Source: Flavobacteriales bacterium
GTDB taxonomy: Bacteria; Bacteroidota; Bacteroidia; Flavobacteriales_D; Parvicellaceae
Reading direction: 5' to 3'
NCBI GenBank assembly: GCA_025210295.1
Contig: JAOASC010000047.1
Coordinates: 124,001 to 188,000, forward strand
Length of the DNA: 64,000 nucleotides
Shown here: in pieces, positions 55,352-62,545 of the stretch
Layout: each line of letters begins with the position of its first letter
Numbering within the stretch: the first letter of the stretch is position 1
Translations under genes and position numbers: made by a program
Notes under the pieces: model-generated
The model's input: the letters and a program-made list of their open reading frames with translations, nothing else
The model's database searches: none
Told to the model about the DNA's origin: nothing

Positions 55352-57007
55352 ATGATACATAAACTCTTATTTACGATTGCTCTTTTAACGTCTTTTAACC
55401 TTCTTCTTGCTCAAGAAACTAAAACGGTTGATGCTAAAATTGATGAAGTTACGGTGTTTTTAAACGGTGCTGAAATCAAACGAAAAGCTACTGTTTCTGT
55501 CGACAAAGGAACGAATGAATTAAAATTTGTAGACTTATCTCCATATATTCAACCCAATAGCATTCAAGTCAAAGCGAACAACAAGGCCTTGACTATTGTT
55601 TCGGTTAACCATGAGATTAACTACCTAGAAAAGAAAAACATTGCTAAATCTCCAAAAGTTCAAGCAATCAATGACAGTATCGAAAACTTAGAATTCAAAT
55701 TACAGATTAGACAGTCTTATGAGCGTGTTTACAATGAAGAAAAAAGTTTGTTACTAACCAATAAAAAAATGGGAGGAGCCAATACAGGCGTAGACATTGA
55801 AGACTTAATGGATGCTGCAGATTTTTACAGAGAGCGCCTAGCAAATATTGAAACAAAGCTATTGGATATTAAGAGAAATAAAAAAGAATTAAATGCTGCA
55901 ATTGCCCGTTTAAAGAAACAACGTTCGTTGTATTATAATACGGTAAAAAACACTGGAGAGATTACTGTAAACCTTACAGCTTCTCAACGAGCTAGTGCTA
56001 AAATAGAACTTACTTTTGTTGTTAATCGTGCTGGTTGGGTTCCATTCTATGATATTCGTTCCAACAATTTAGAAGAACCTGTAGATTTAACTTACAAAGG
56101 GAAAGTTTACCAAAAAACCGGAAATGATTGGAACAATGTAAAAGTAAGGCTTTCTACAGGAAATCCATCTAATGATAATACGCAGCCTCAATTTTCTAAA
56201 TGGTATTTACAATACTATACTGCTTATGCAAAAAACAACCGCTACAGTGGTAAACGTAAGAAGATAAATGCAGCTTATGCTCCTGCTCCATCCTACGACA
56301 AAGGTCAATATTTAGAAGAGGTTGAAATTGAAGATGATGAGCTTGATTTTGAAATTGCAAGTAACTCTCTTGCCAACTCTACAACAGTTACAGAAAGTAC
56401 TGTTAACACCACCTTTGACATCGCATTGCCTTATACAATTAAAAGTGATGGAAAATCCAATTTAATAGCTATTCAGGAGTATGAATTACCTGTTAGTTAT
56501 CAATACTACACGATGCCAAGAAAGGATCATGATGCCTTTTTATTATCCAATATTGTTGGATGGGGCGATTATAATTTATTGGCTGGTGATGCCAACATTT
56601 ATTTCGAGAATACTTTTGTGGGGGAATCTTATTTAGAAACTGCTATTACCAATGATACGTTAAGTGTTTCAATGGGAAGAGATAAAAGTATTATTGTAAC
56701 GCGTGAAAAAATTAAAGATTTTTGTAAAAACAGTACGTTAGGAGGTAATAAAAAATCGACTCGTGGTTATGAATTAACGATTCGAAATAATAAATCTCAA
56801 GCCATAGAAATTGAAGTAATAGATCAAATTCCTCTTTCTAAAATTAAAGAAATCGAAGTTGAATTAATTGAAAATAAAAAAGCTGAATATGATGAGAAAA
56901 CAGGAAAGCTAACTTGGCGTTTAAAAATTCCAGCAAACTCTACAGAAACCGTTAGCTTTAAATTCTCTGTGAAGTACCCTAAAAACCAAACTATTAACAA
57001 CCTATAA
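55352..57007 (+). CDS. DUF4139 / mucoidy inhibitor A-like exported protein
   Basis: A 551-aa protein with signal peptide MIHKLLFTIALLTSFNLLLAQ. The N-terminal DUF4140-type region (DAKIDEVTVFLNGAEIKRKATVSVDKG) is followed by a coiled coil (about 95-190) and a long beta-rich DUF4139 domain (YDIRSNNLEEPVDLTYKGKVYQKTGNDW, VRLSTGNPS, GYELTIRNNKSQAIEIEVIDQIPLS). Proteins of this architecture are called mucoidy inhibitor MuiA family; their function is not established. A YSGKRKKINAAYAPAPSYD linker is low-complexity. It precedes a T9SS protein gene by 4 bp. Confidence 0.88.
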   Translation: MIHKLLFTIALLTSFNLLLAQETKTVDAKIDEVTVFLNGAEIKRKATVSVDKGTNELKFVDLSPYIQPNSIQVKANNKALTIVSVNHEINYLEKKNIAKSPKVQAINDSIENLEFKLQIRQSYERVYNEEKSLLLTNKKMGGANTGVDIEDLMDAADFYRERLANIETKLLDIKRNKKELNAAIARLKKQRSLYYNTVKNTGEITVNLTASQRASAKIELTFVVNRAGWVPFYDIRSNNLEEPVDLTYKGKVYQKTGNDWNNVKVRLSTGNPSNDNTQPQFSKWYLQYYTAYAKNNRYSGKRKKINAAYAPAPSYDKGQYLEEVEIEDDELDFEIASNSLANSTTVTESTVNTTFDIALPYTIKSDGKSNLIAIQEYELPVSYQYYTMPRKDHDAFLLSNIVGWGDYNLLAGDANIYFENTFVGESYLETAITNDTLSVSMGRDKSIIVTREKIKDFCKNSTLGGNKKSTRGYELTIRNNKSQAIEIEVIDQIPLSKIKEIEVELIENKKAEYDEKTGKLTWRLKIPANSTETVSFKFSVKYPKNQTINNL

Positions 57008-57011
57008 AACG

Positions 57012-58145
57012 ATGCTTAAACTTTTCTTTTTCTTCCTGTTATCCCTAACTACCTTGACTAGTCTTGCACAAAACTGTTCTACATCAGCTGTCACTATTCT
57101 GGACCAAAGCATCAAAGAAACCAGTGGGTTAATCTTTTTTAACGGGAAACTTGTTACCCATAATGATTCTGGCGATAGCCCTAACCTTTATGAAATAGAC
57201 ACCATTACAGGTGCTGTTACAAGAACAGTTAGTATAACAAATGCTTCTAATGTTGACTGGGAAGATATTACACAAGATGATCACTACATTTATGTTGGTG
57301 ATTTTGGGAATAACAATGGAAACCGAACTGATTTAATCATCTACAGAATAGCTAAAGCTGACTTTAATACACAAACTAATGTCACAGCAGATAGTATCGT
57401 TATTCAGTATGCTGACCAAACCAACTTTTCTGCTCAACCTAATGCCAATGACTATGACTGCGAAGCCATGATTGCTTATCAAGATAGTTTAATGTTATTT
57501 TCTAAAAATTGGCTGAATGAAAAAACCTATTTATATACTTTACCCAAAACACCCGGAAACTATAACTTAGTAAAACGTGATAGTTTTGATACTCAGGGGA
57601 CCATTACTGGTGCAACCTACAATCCTAATACCAATGTTATTTTATTGATTGGTTATAAATCTACAACTCTTTCAAAATATTTATGGGAATTGGCTCAATT
57701 TCAAGGATATAATGTTTTGCAAGGAACGAACACAAAATGTAATGTAAGTCTTACAGGAAGTATTCAAATTGAAGCTATTGCTGTAAAAGGTGACTTCGAC
57801 TACTTTATTTCATCTGAAGAAATTTCTTATGCAGGTATTACATTAGATACCTATTTATCTTCCTACAGCTATGGAGGTGTTTCTATTGATGAAAAGAAAA
57901 AGTTCTCTATAGAGCTCTTCCCTAACCCTGTTGACCATTACCTCAACTTTATTATTAGAAATATTTCAAACACGATTAAGCACAAGGTTAAAATCACCAA
58001 TTCCATGGGGCAAACCATCTATGAAAATGATGCTATTACTACTCCACACAACAGTATTGATACTTCTAATTTTCCCAAAGGAGTTTACTTTATTTCTGTG
58101 ACTTCTAAAGAAAACGCTATCACCCAATCATTTATTAAAAATTAA
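57012..58145 (+). CDS. T9SS sorting-domain protein with beta-propeller-like body
   Basis: A 377-aa protein with signal peptide MLKLFFFFLLSLTTLTSLAQ. The body has repeated strands typical of a propeller (KETSGLIFFNGKLVTHNDSGD, LYEIDTITGAVTRTVSI, DDHYIYVGDFGNNNG) and an Asp-rich possible calcium site (YVGDFGNNNGNRTD). The C-terminal 75 residues form a type A sorting domain (IELFPNPVDHYLNFIIRN, ending in ENAITQSFIKN), so it is secreted by the T9SS. The role is unknown, possibly a surface-bound binding protein. It starts 4 bp after the DUF4139 gene. Confidence 0.85.
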   Translation: MLKLFFFFLLSLTTLTSLAQNCSTSAVTILDQSIKETSGLIFFNGKLVTHNDSGDSPNLYEIDTITGAVTRTVSITNASNVDWEDITQDDHYIYVGDFGNNNGNRTDLIIYRIAKADFNTQTNVTADSIVIQYADQTNFSAQPNANDYDCEAMIAYQDSLMLFSKNWLNEKTYLYTLPKTPGNYNLVKRDSFDTQGTITGATYNPNTNVILLIGYKSTTLSKYLWELAQFQGYNVLQGTNTKCNVSLTGSIQIEAIAVKGDFDYFISSEEISYAGITLDTYLSSYSYGGVSIDEKKKFSIELFPNPVDHYLNFIIRNISNTIKHKVKITNSMGQTIYENDAITTPHNSIDTSNFPKGVYFISVTSKENAITQSFIKN

Positions 58146-58193
58146 TCGTTTATATATAATTTAAATTGAGCTAAGCACGCTGAGATTTCACAG

Positions 58194-58201
58194 TAACTTT
58201 G
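58194..58201 (+). promoter_or_regulatory. -7 element (TAACTTTG), FtsB-like gene, near-leaderless
   Basis: A TAnnTTTG match ends 6 bp before the ATG at 58208. Its TTG could be mistaken for a start codon at 58199. Confidence 0.5.
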
Positions 58202-58207
58202 ATACCT

Positions 58208-58522
58208 ATGAATTTCCTAAAGAAATATTTGCCATATCTAAAAAACAAATACCTCATTTCAATCATTGTATTATTGACGGTATTATTGGTGATTGAGGAT
58301 ACAAATATTTTTAGTCTTTTCGAATTAAAATCTGACCTTAAAAAATTAAGAGAGGATAACATTCAAAAAGAAAAAGACATTGAAAACATCAAGCAGAAGA
58401 CCTTAGAGTTAACCACCAACCCTGAAGCGTTAGAAAAATTTGCTCGAGAAAATTATAAAATGAAGAAAAAAGATGAAGTGATTTATCTTTTTGTTGACAA
58501 AGATTCCACAGAATTAGAATAA
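58208..58522 (+). CDS. FtsB/DivIC-type septum formation initiator
   Basis: About 104 aa from the ATG at 58208. It has a short cytoplasmic start (MNFLKKYLPYLKNK), one membrane helix (YLISIIVLLTVLLVIEDT), then a coiled coil (LKSDLKKLREDNIQKEKDIENIKQ) and a periplasmic tail with LEKFARENYKMKKKDEVIYLFVD, the conserved FtsB/DivIC end. It bridges FtsL and FtsQ/DivIB in the divisome. The DUF4268 gene follows 3 bp later. Confidence 0.88.
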   Translation: MNFLKKYLPYLKNKYLISIIVLLTVLLVIEDTNIFSLFELKSDLKKLREDNIQKEKDIENIKQKTLELTTNPEALEKFARENYKMKKKDEVIYLFVDKDSTELE

Positions 58523-58525
58523 GAG

Positions 58526-58993
58526 ATGTACGGTAAAGAAGAAGCTATAGCACTTCGTAAACTTTTTTGGACCAGTTTTGGAAAATATATTGGTCACAAT
58601 AGAACAGCAAGTGGTCAAAAGGGTAAATGGTTGAATTATAAAACTGGAGTAAAAGATATCTACTTTAGGATGGATGTAGATAAGCGAACTGCAAAAGTTT
58701 GTATTGACATTCAACAAAATGATCCAGGAATTAGAGCGCTTTTCTTTGAACAATTTAAAGAGGTTAAAACTGTTTTTGAAGACATCACCAATACGAACGA
58801 ATGGATTTGGCTTGACAATTACACCAACTCGTTTAACAAAGATATTAGTCGTATTTACGTTGAAATTGATGGGGTTAACCTTTATAATAAAGAAACTTGG
58901 AATATTATTTTTCCTTTTCTTTCTAAACACTTGATTGCTTTAGATGAATTTTGGGAAGAATTTAAAGACTTATTTAAACAATTAGAGAAATAA
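58526..58993 (+). CDS. DUF4268 family protein
   Basis: A 155-aa protein: EEAIALRKLFWTSFGKYIG at the start, KWLNYKTGVKDIYFRMDVDKRTAKVCIDI in the middle and WDEFWEEFKDLFK-like helix (ALDEFWEEFKDLFKQLEK) at the end. This is the DUF4268 pattern, whose fold resembles restriction-enzyme-associated or nuclease-associated domains, but here it is a stand-alone protein with no fused nuclease. The function is unknown. It is coupled to the FtsB-like gene (3-bp gap). Confidence 0.85.
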   Translation: MYGKEEAIALRKLFWTSFGKYIGHNRTASGQKGKWLNYKTGVKDIYFRMDVDKRTAKVCIDIQQNDPGIRALFFEQFKEVKTVFEDITNTNEWIWLDNYTNSFNKDISRIYVEIDGVNLYNKETWNIIFPFLSKHLIALDEFWEEFKDLFKQLEK

Positions 58994-59037
58994 TATTTCT
59001 TTAGGGATGATCAAAAAAATAAATTTTTAATCACCTT

Positions 59038-59070
59038 TTTGAGTTTAAATTAAAAAAATCATTATATTTG
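59038..59070 (+). promoter_or_regulatory. Promoter of tRNA-Met
   Basis: TTTG (59038-59041), a 21-bp spacer and TATATTTG (59063-59070) give a full match to the Bacteroidota housekeeping promoter, with the tRNA starting 17 bp after the -7 element. Confidence 0.75.
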
Positions 59071-59086
59071 CAAACTCAAATTTGAA

Positions 59087-59160
59087 GGCGAGGTAGCTCA
59101 GTTGGTTAGAGCGCTGGATTCATAACCCAGAGGTCAGGAGTTCAAATCTCCTTCTCGCTA
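59087..59160 (+). tRNA. tRNA-Met (anticodon CAT), elongator type
   Basis: A complete 74-nt cloverleaf. The acceptor stem GGCGAGG/TCTCGCT has two G-T pairs; the D arm is GCTC...GAGC; the anticodon stem-loop CTGGATTCATAACCCAG has CAT at 59121-59123; the T arm AGGAG-TTCAAAT-CTCCT is followed by discriminator A. CCA is not encoded. The features fit elongator Met rather than initiator Met or lysidine-Ile. Its 3' end is duplicated twice downstream, forming the border of the GIY-YIG module. Confidence 0.93.
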
Positions 59161-59213
59161 CTAGATTTCAAAACAGAAAGGACTTCTAATAATATAGAGG
59201 TCCTTTTTTTGTT
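59135..59213 (+). repeat. tRNA 3'-end repeat R1 (in the intact tRNA) plus terminator
   Basis: 79 bp from CAGGAG in the T arm of the tRNA through its downstream terminator. It is repeated with a single mismatch (G at 59199, A in the copy) at 59317-59395. The first 29 bp also occur at 59700-59728. Confidence 0.9.
59177..59210 (+). terminator. Terminator of tRNA-Met
   Basis: The stem AAAGGACTTCTA / TAGAGGTCCTTT (one G-T pair) is followed by a T7 run. Confidence 0.85.
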
Positions 59214-59287
59214 TAGTAAAATAAATAATAACAGATAAACATTAAAGATCAATACCTCTTTCAATAGTTAGTCCTAAAATTTCTACT

Positions 59288-59345
59288 AGCTCGGATTCAT
59301 ATCAGCCCTAGGCTGACAGGAGTTCAAATCTCCTTCTCGCTACTA
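59288..59345 (+). repeat. tRNA 3'-end-like repeat R2 with palindromic head
   Basis: 58 bp identical to 59671-59728. It begins AGCTCGGATTCATA, continues with the perfect hairpin TCAGCC-CTA-GGCTGA (59302-59316), and ends with the T arm and acceptor 3' strand of tRNA-Met. The D arm and 5' acceptor strand are missing, so it cannot be a tRNA. The tRNA terminator follows it. Confidence 0.9.
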
Positions 59346-59358
59346 GATTTCAAAACAG

Positions 59359-59392
59359 AAAGGACTTCTAATAATATAGAAGTCCTTTTTTT
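59359..59392 (+). terminator. Duplicated terminator within the R2 repeat
   Basis: The same hairpin as at 59177-59210, here with perfect pairing (AAAGGACTTCTA / TAGAAGTCCTTT) and a T7 run. It ends 19 bp before the GIY-YIG start codon. Confidence 0.85.
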
Positions 59393-59411
59393 GTTAAAAA
59401 ACTACTCCACT

Positions 59412-59699
59412 ATGCAAGAATTTGTTACCTATATTCTATACTCAAATAAATTTAATAAAATTTATATTGGGTATTCTTCTAGCCTTATAAACAGGTTTTA
59501 TTCTCATAATAAGTTAGCTACTAAAGGCTATACTATTAGATATAGACCTTGGGTAGTGATTTATGTTGACTTCTTTGAACAAAAAACAAAGGCTATTAAA
59601 CATGAAAAATTTCTTAAATCAGGAAAAGGTAGAGATTGGATTAAAAATACATTGATTCCAAAATATCAACAGCTCGGATTCATATCAGCCCTAGGCTGA
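59412..59699 (+). CDS. GIY-YIG nuclease in a tRNA-derived repeat module
   Basis: A 95-aa single-domain GIY-YIG nuclease. FVTYILYSNKFNKIYIGYSS gives the paired Tyr motifs, SLINRFYSHN the catalytic Arg, and AIKHEKFLKSGKGRDWI the metal-binding Glu; the domain is complete. The last nine codons (QLGFISALG) and the TGA stop are supplied by repeat R3, and the stop is part of its hairpin. The ATG at 59412 is used; an in-frame TTG at 59391 lies in the terminator T-run. No promoter fits between the upstream terminator and the start, so expression would need read-through. The protein may be a homing-type or transposition-like endonuclease targeting tRNA 3' ends. Confidence 0.85.
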   Translation: MQEFVTYILYSNKFNKIYIGYSSSLINRFYSHNKLATKGYTIRYRPWVVIYVDFFEQKTKAIKHEKFLKSGKGRDWIKNTLIPKYQQLGFISALG

Positions 59700-59728
59700 C
59701 AGGAGTTCAAATCTCCTTCTCGCTACTA
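59671..59728 (+). repeat. tRNA 3'-end-like repeat R3
   Basis: A 58-bp exact copy of R2 (59288-59345). It includes the hairpin TCAGCCCTAGGCTGA (59685-59699), which also encodes the end of the GIY-YIG protein, and the 29-bp tRNA-Met 3' end (59700-59728). Confidence 0.9.
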
Positions 59729-59748
59729 CTATAAACATTGTAGTTTTA

Positions 59749-59785
59749 ACAAAAAATGGCTTCTTTAAAAGAAACTATTTTTTGT
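59749..59785 (+). terminator. Terminator-like hairpin after the GIY-YIG module
   Basis: The long stem ACAAAAAATGGCTTCTT / AAGAAACTATTTTTTGT has one mismatch and one G-T pair and a 3-nt loop. It follows R3 by 20 bp. Confidence 0.55.
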
Positions 59786-59845
59786 TTGGAGTAAACATTA
59801 GCTCACTTTTTATACTTTGGAATACAGAAAAGTCACTTGTTTTCT

Positions 59846-60163
59846 CTACCATTTTTTATTGTTTATATAGTGCTTTTTCAAAACTTTTATATCTGCGTGG
59901 TCGCTTATTAAATTTGCTGCATCACCAAAATGATTTGCTAAAGAAGTTAAATAGGTCTTCCTTAAATTTTTTAGTTGTAATTCTTTGTCAATCCCAGTTA
60001 ATTTCCAAAAATGAGTAAACGCTTTAGACACTTTATCAATTAAAGTTTTCCTTTTAGCAGAATCATTTGTAGCAATAAGGTACTTACCTGAATTCTTATT
60101 TTCTAAATAATCCAAAGAAAATTGATTATAAAATACGCAAGACTTCAATGAAATTGCTTCTCA
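59846..60163 (-). pseudogene. Tyrosine recombinase (integrase) C-terminal remnant
   Basis: A minus-strand open segment reading DKVSKAFTHFWKLTG, then LKNLRKTYLTSLANHFGDAANLISDHADIKVLKKHYI resembles the C-terminal catalytic part of Bacteroidota tyrosine recombinases. The first Arg (LRKT) and final Tyr (HYI) are visible; the HxxR motif is not clear (ISDHAD). The frame is closed upstream by a TGA at 60161-60163, with no ATG inside, so only about 100 residues of a protein usually near 400 aa remain. Lying 120 bp from a tRNA with repeated 3' ends, it is most likely the remains of an integrated element's integrase. Confidence 0.7.
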
Positions 60164-60235
60164 CTTCATGTAATACCATCTCATTTTTGGATTCATAATA
60201 CATAAATAGTTTTATATTTAAATAAAATATAAATT

Positions 60236-60877
60236 ATGAAAGCTACACTTTTATTCATTTTAGTATTGTTATCTGTTTCTTGTACAATAGATAAGAAAAA
60301 GGAAGAGCATGCAATAAAAAAAACTTATGAGAAATATAAGACTGCTATTTTAAACAAAGATGGAGACACTGCTAGTTCTTTTTTATCTATAAGCTCATTA
60401 GAATATCTGGACAATATTGTTTACAAAGCACTGTTTTTAGATTCTATTGAATTAATTGAAGAGCCAAATATCAATAAATTATATATACTATTTGCTAGAG
60501 CTAATTCTATTGATAAAGATATGCGAGGAAATAAACTTTTTTCCAAAATGATTAACTTAGGATTTATGGAATCAAATGGTTATGCTAATACTAGCATTAG
60601 TCATATAACTTTTTACAGCTCTTCTGCAAAAGCACAAGTAACTCAGAACGGTAAAGAAAAAGAGGGGCTCATATTAGAATATTTTAAAGAAAATAAAACT
60701 TGGAAATTAAATTTATTTTCAAAAAAATTCTTAAAAAATGTAAATTACCTTTTAGATAATCTGGCTAAGGAAAACGAAATGGATATTAATGATTTTTTAA
60801 TTTCAGCAATTAATTTCAGCTTAAACAAAAATATTAATAGTAAAATTTGGCACCCTAAGTATAATTTAGATTCATAA
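60236..60877 (+). CDS. Hypothetical lipoprotein in accessory region
   Basis: A 213-aa protein with lipobox SVSC (LFILVLLSVSCTID). The mature part begins with a helical segment (EEHAIKKTYEKYKTAILNKDGDTASSFL) that resembles the start of SnoaL/NTF2-like or DUF4878-type domains, followed by ISHITFYSSSAKAQVTQNGKEK and YFKENKTWKLNLFSK strands. The similarity suggests a periplasmic cone-shaped domain, but the family is not certain. It is very AT-rich, like its neighbours, and lies in the region next to the tRNA and integrase remnant. Confidence 0.55.
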   Translation: MKATLLFILVLLSVSCTIDKKKEEHAIKKTYEKYKTAILNKDGDTASSFLSISSLEYLDNIVYKALFLDSIELIEEPNINKLYILFARANSIDKDMRGNKLFSKMINLGFMESNGYANTSISHITFYSSSAKAQVTQNGKEKEGLILEYFKENKTWKLNLFSKKFLKNVNYLLDNLAKENEMDINDFLISAINFSLNKNINSKIWHPKYNLDS

Positions 60878-60945
60878 GTATCAACAACAATCCCAATAAA
60901 AATAAGCATTAGAAAAGTCTTTAGCTATTACACTTTGCTTATTAA

Positions 60946-61104
60946 GAAAAACCTTCCTATGAATCTTGTAATACTTTAAGTTGTTGCTATCATGTTTTAA
61001 TAGTACTTGGTATAGAAGCACAAGAAGAAAAATTATCGGAAGCCTATCTTGAAATCAACAAAGCTTCAAAATGTATTAAAAGTTATTTTAAAAAGAGCTC
61101 ATAA
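60946..61104 (+). pseudogene. Possible decayed gene tail
   Basis: An open stretch without a start codon ends in TAA and reads IVLGIEAQEEKLSEAYLEI followed by NKASKCIKSYFKKSS. The composition is protein-like (amphipathic helix), and it may be the 3' remnant of a small gene. I do not recognise it. It lies in the 282-bp gap between two accessory genes. Confidence 0.3.
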
Positions 61105-61159
61105 TTCTATATGATTTTATATTTTTGATTCAATAAAAACTATCTCAAATTATAAAAAA

Positions 61160-62545
61160 ATGAAAAACCTTTTATCCCTTTCAATTTCAATTCTATTAAT
61201 TAATATTTCTTTCTCACAGCAACATAGCGAACCGCTTGAGATTAAATATAATTTTAAGAGTAAAACCCTTAAATTAGATTCTAATAAAATAAAATCTATG
61301 GCTAAAGGTGACTTTTTCAAAGTCAAAATTGATAACATAAACCTTAATATTTATGGAGTTTCTTTAGAAAAGAATGATAGTACTTTATTTAAGGAGTTTA
61401 ATACTTCTAATCTATTTAATTCTTATACTAACTTATCTTCTTTAGTTGATGGAATTATTAGTTCAGTTATTAGCATTCCCAAAAACGAAATTGATTCAAA
61501 TAATAAAAAAAAGATTCAAAAACCTTCAGAATTAACAGGTATATCTAATTTTTATTCTGTTAAGTTGCTTAGTTTTGGATTTTTGATTAAGAATATAGCA
61601 TCAGATATCGATAGTTTAGCTATTAAAACAAACATGGATATTAAAAGGTCAAAAGTCCTATATTCAATAGAAAAAAATGATCCAAACAAAAAAATAGACA
61701 TTAAATATATTGATAAATATCACGCCAAAATAATAGAGTTTAAAGATTCTTTAGAGTCTATTGGCAAAGGAATTTCTTCAATCTCAAACAAACTAATAAA
61801 AATAAAAGACTCATTATCAAAAATTGACTCTTCTAAGTACATTAAAACTGTTAATGATTTTAATACACTAAGTACTGCTGTTTCAAAATTACAAGTTAAT
61901 TTATCTTCTGAAAATGTAAATAAGACACTTAATACTTTATATGATATTATTAATAATTCAAGTGGTAAATATGAAACATTACCTATTCAAATGACAGATG
62001 ATTTTACTACTTTGAATCTAAAAATAACACCTTTAGACTCTGGTAGTCGCTTACCTTCTTATAACACTAAAATAGCTTTTCCATTACAAAGAGACTTTTA
62101 TTTCTCTGTTGGAACTGGTGTTTATCATGCAGGATTAAATGATTCAGTATATTCTGTAATTGGACAGAATGAAAATGACTCTGTAAATAGCTATAGATTA
62201 ATTAACGAACGAAGTAATAATTTTGAATTAGGAGCAAATATTATGTTACAAGGTGGATATATATTCTGTCGAAAGAATAATATTAATATAGGTGTTCATG
62301 CTTCTTTAGGAACAGGGTTTTCTTTTACACAAAATGTTCGAACACGATTTTTATACGGTGGCGGTCTAACTATTGGTAACAAACACAACTTAGCTATAAA
62401 TATTGGAGGCATTTCAGGTTACGTGGATAGATTAAGTAACGCATTTAACTTAGATAGTAAATATTCTGAAATCCCTGAAAAAACTAATGTGTCTTTAATT
62501 CAACATAAGCTTTTTGGATCCGTAGGATATTGTTTTATTTTCTAA
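61160..62545 (+). CDS. Exported hypothetical protein with C-terminal beta-barrel-like region
   Basis: A 461-aa protein with signal peptide MKNLLSLSISILLINISFSQQ. Residues 20-280 are helical and Lys/Asn/Ser-rich, with a coiled-coil-like stretch around DSLESIGKGISSISNKLIKI. The last 170 residues have alternating strands (FYFSVGTGVYHAGL, ELGANIMLQGGYIF, VRTRFLYGGGLTIGNKHNLAINIGG) ending in SVGYCFIF, which suggests an outer-membrane barrel with a C-terminal aromatic residue. No family is recognised. Its 3' end overlaps the convergent UDG-fold gene by 11 bp. Confidence 0.55.
   Translation: MKNLLSLSISILLINISFSQQHSEPLEIKYNFKSKTLKLDSNKIKSMAKGDFFKVKIDNINLNIYGVSLEKNDSTLFKEFNTSNLFNSYTNLSSLVDGIISSVISIPKNEIDSNNKKKIQKPSELTGISNFYSVKLLSFGFLIKNIASDIDSLAIKTNMDIKRSKVLYSIEKNDPNKKIDIKYIDKYHAKIIEFKDSLESIGKGISSISNKLIKIKDSLSKIDSSKYIKTVNDFNTLSTAVSKLQVNLSSENVNKTLNTLYDIINNSSGKYETLPIQMTDDFTTLNLKITPLDSGSRLPSYNTKIAFPLQRDFYFSVGTGVYHAGLNDSVYSVIGQNENDSVNSYRLINERSNNFELGANIMLQGGYIFCRKNNINIGVHASLGTGFSFTQNVRTRFLYGGGLTIGNKHNLAINIGGISGYVDRLSNAFNLDSKYSEIPEKTNVSLIQHKLFGSVGYCFIF

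Noticed and set aside
59288..59345. Second and third tRNA genes at R2 and R3
   Set aside because: They contain only the T arm and 3' acceptor strand; the D arm and 5' acceptor strand are missing.
59391..59411. TTG start for the GIY-YIG gene
   Set aside because: It lies within the T-run of the terminator; the ATG at 59412 precedes the conserved domain.
59782..60018. Plus-strand open frame opposite the integrase remnant
   Set aside because: No recognisable protein features; the minus strand has recombinase similarity.
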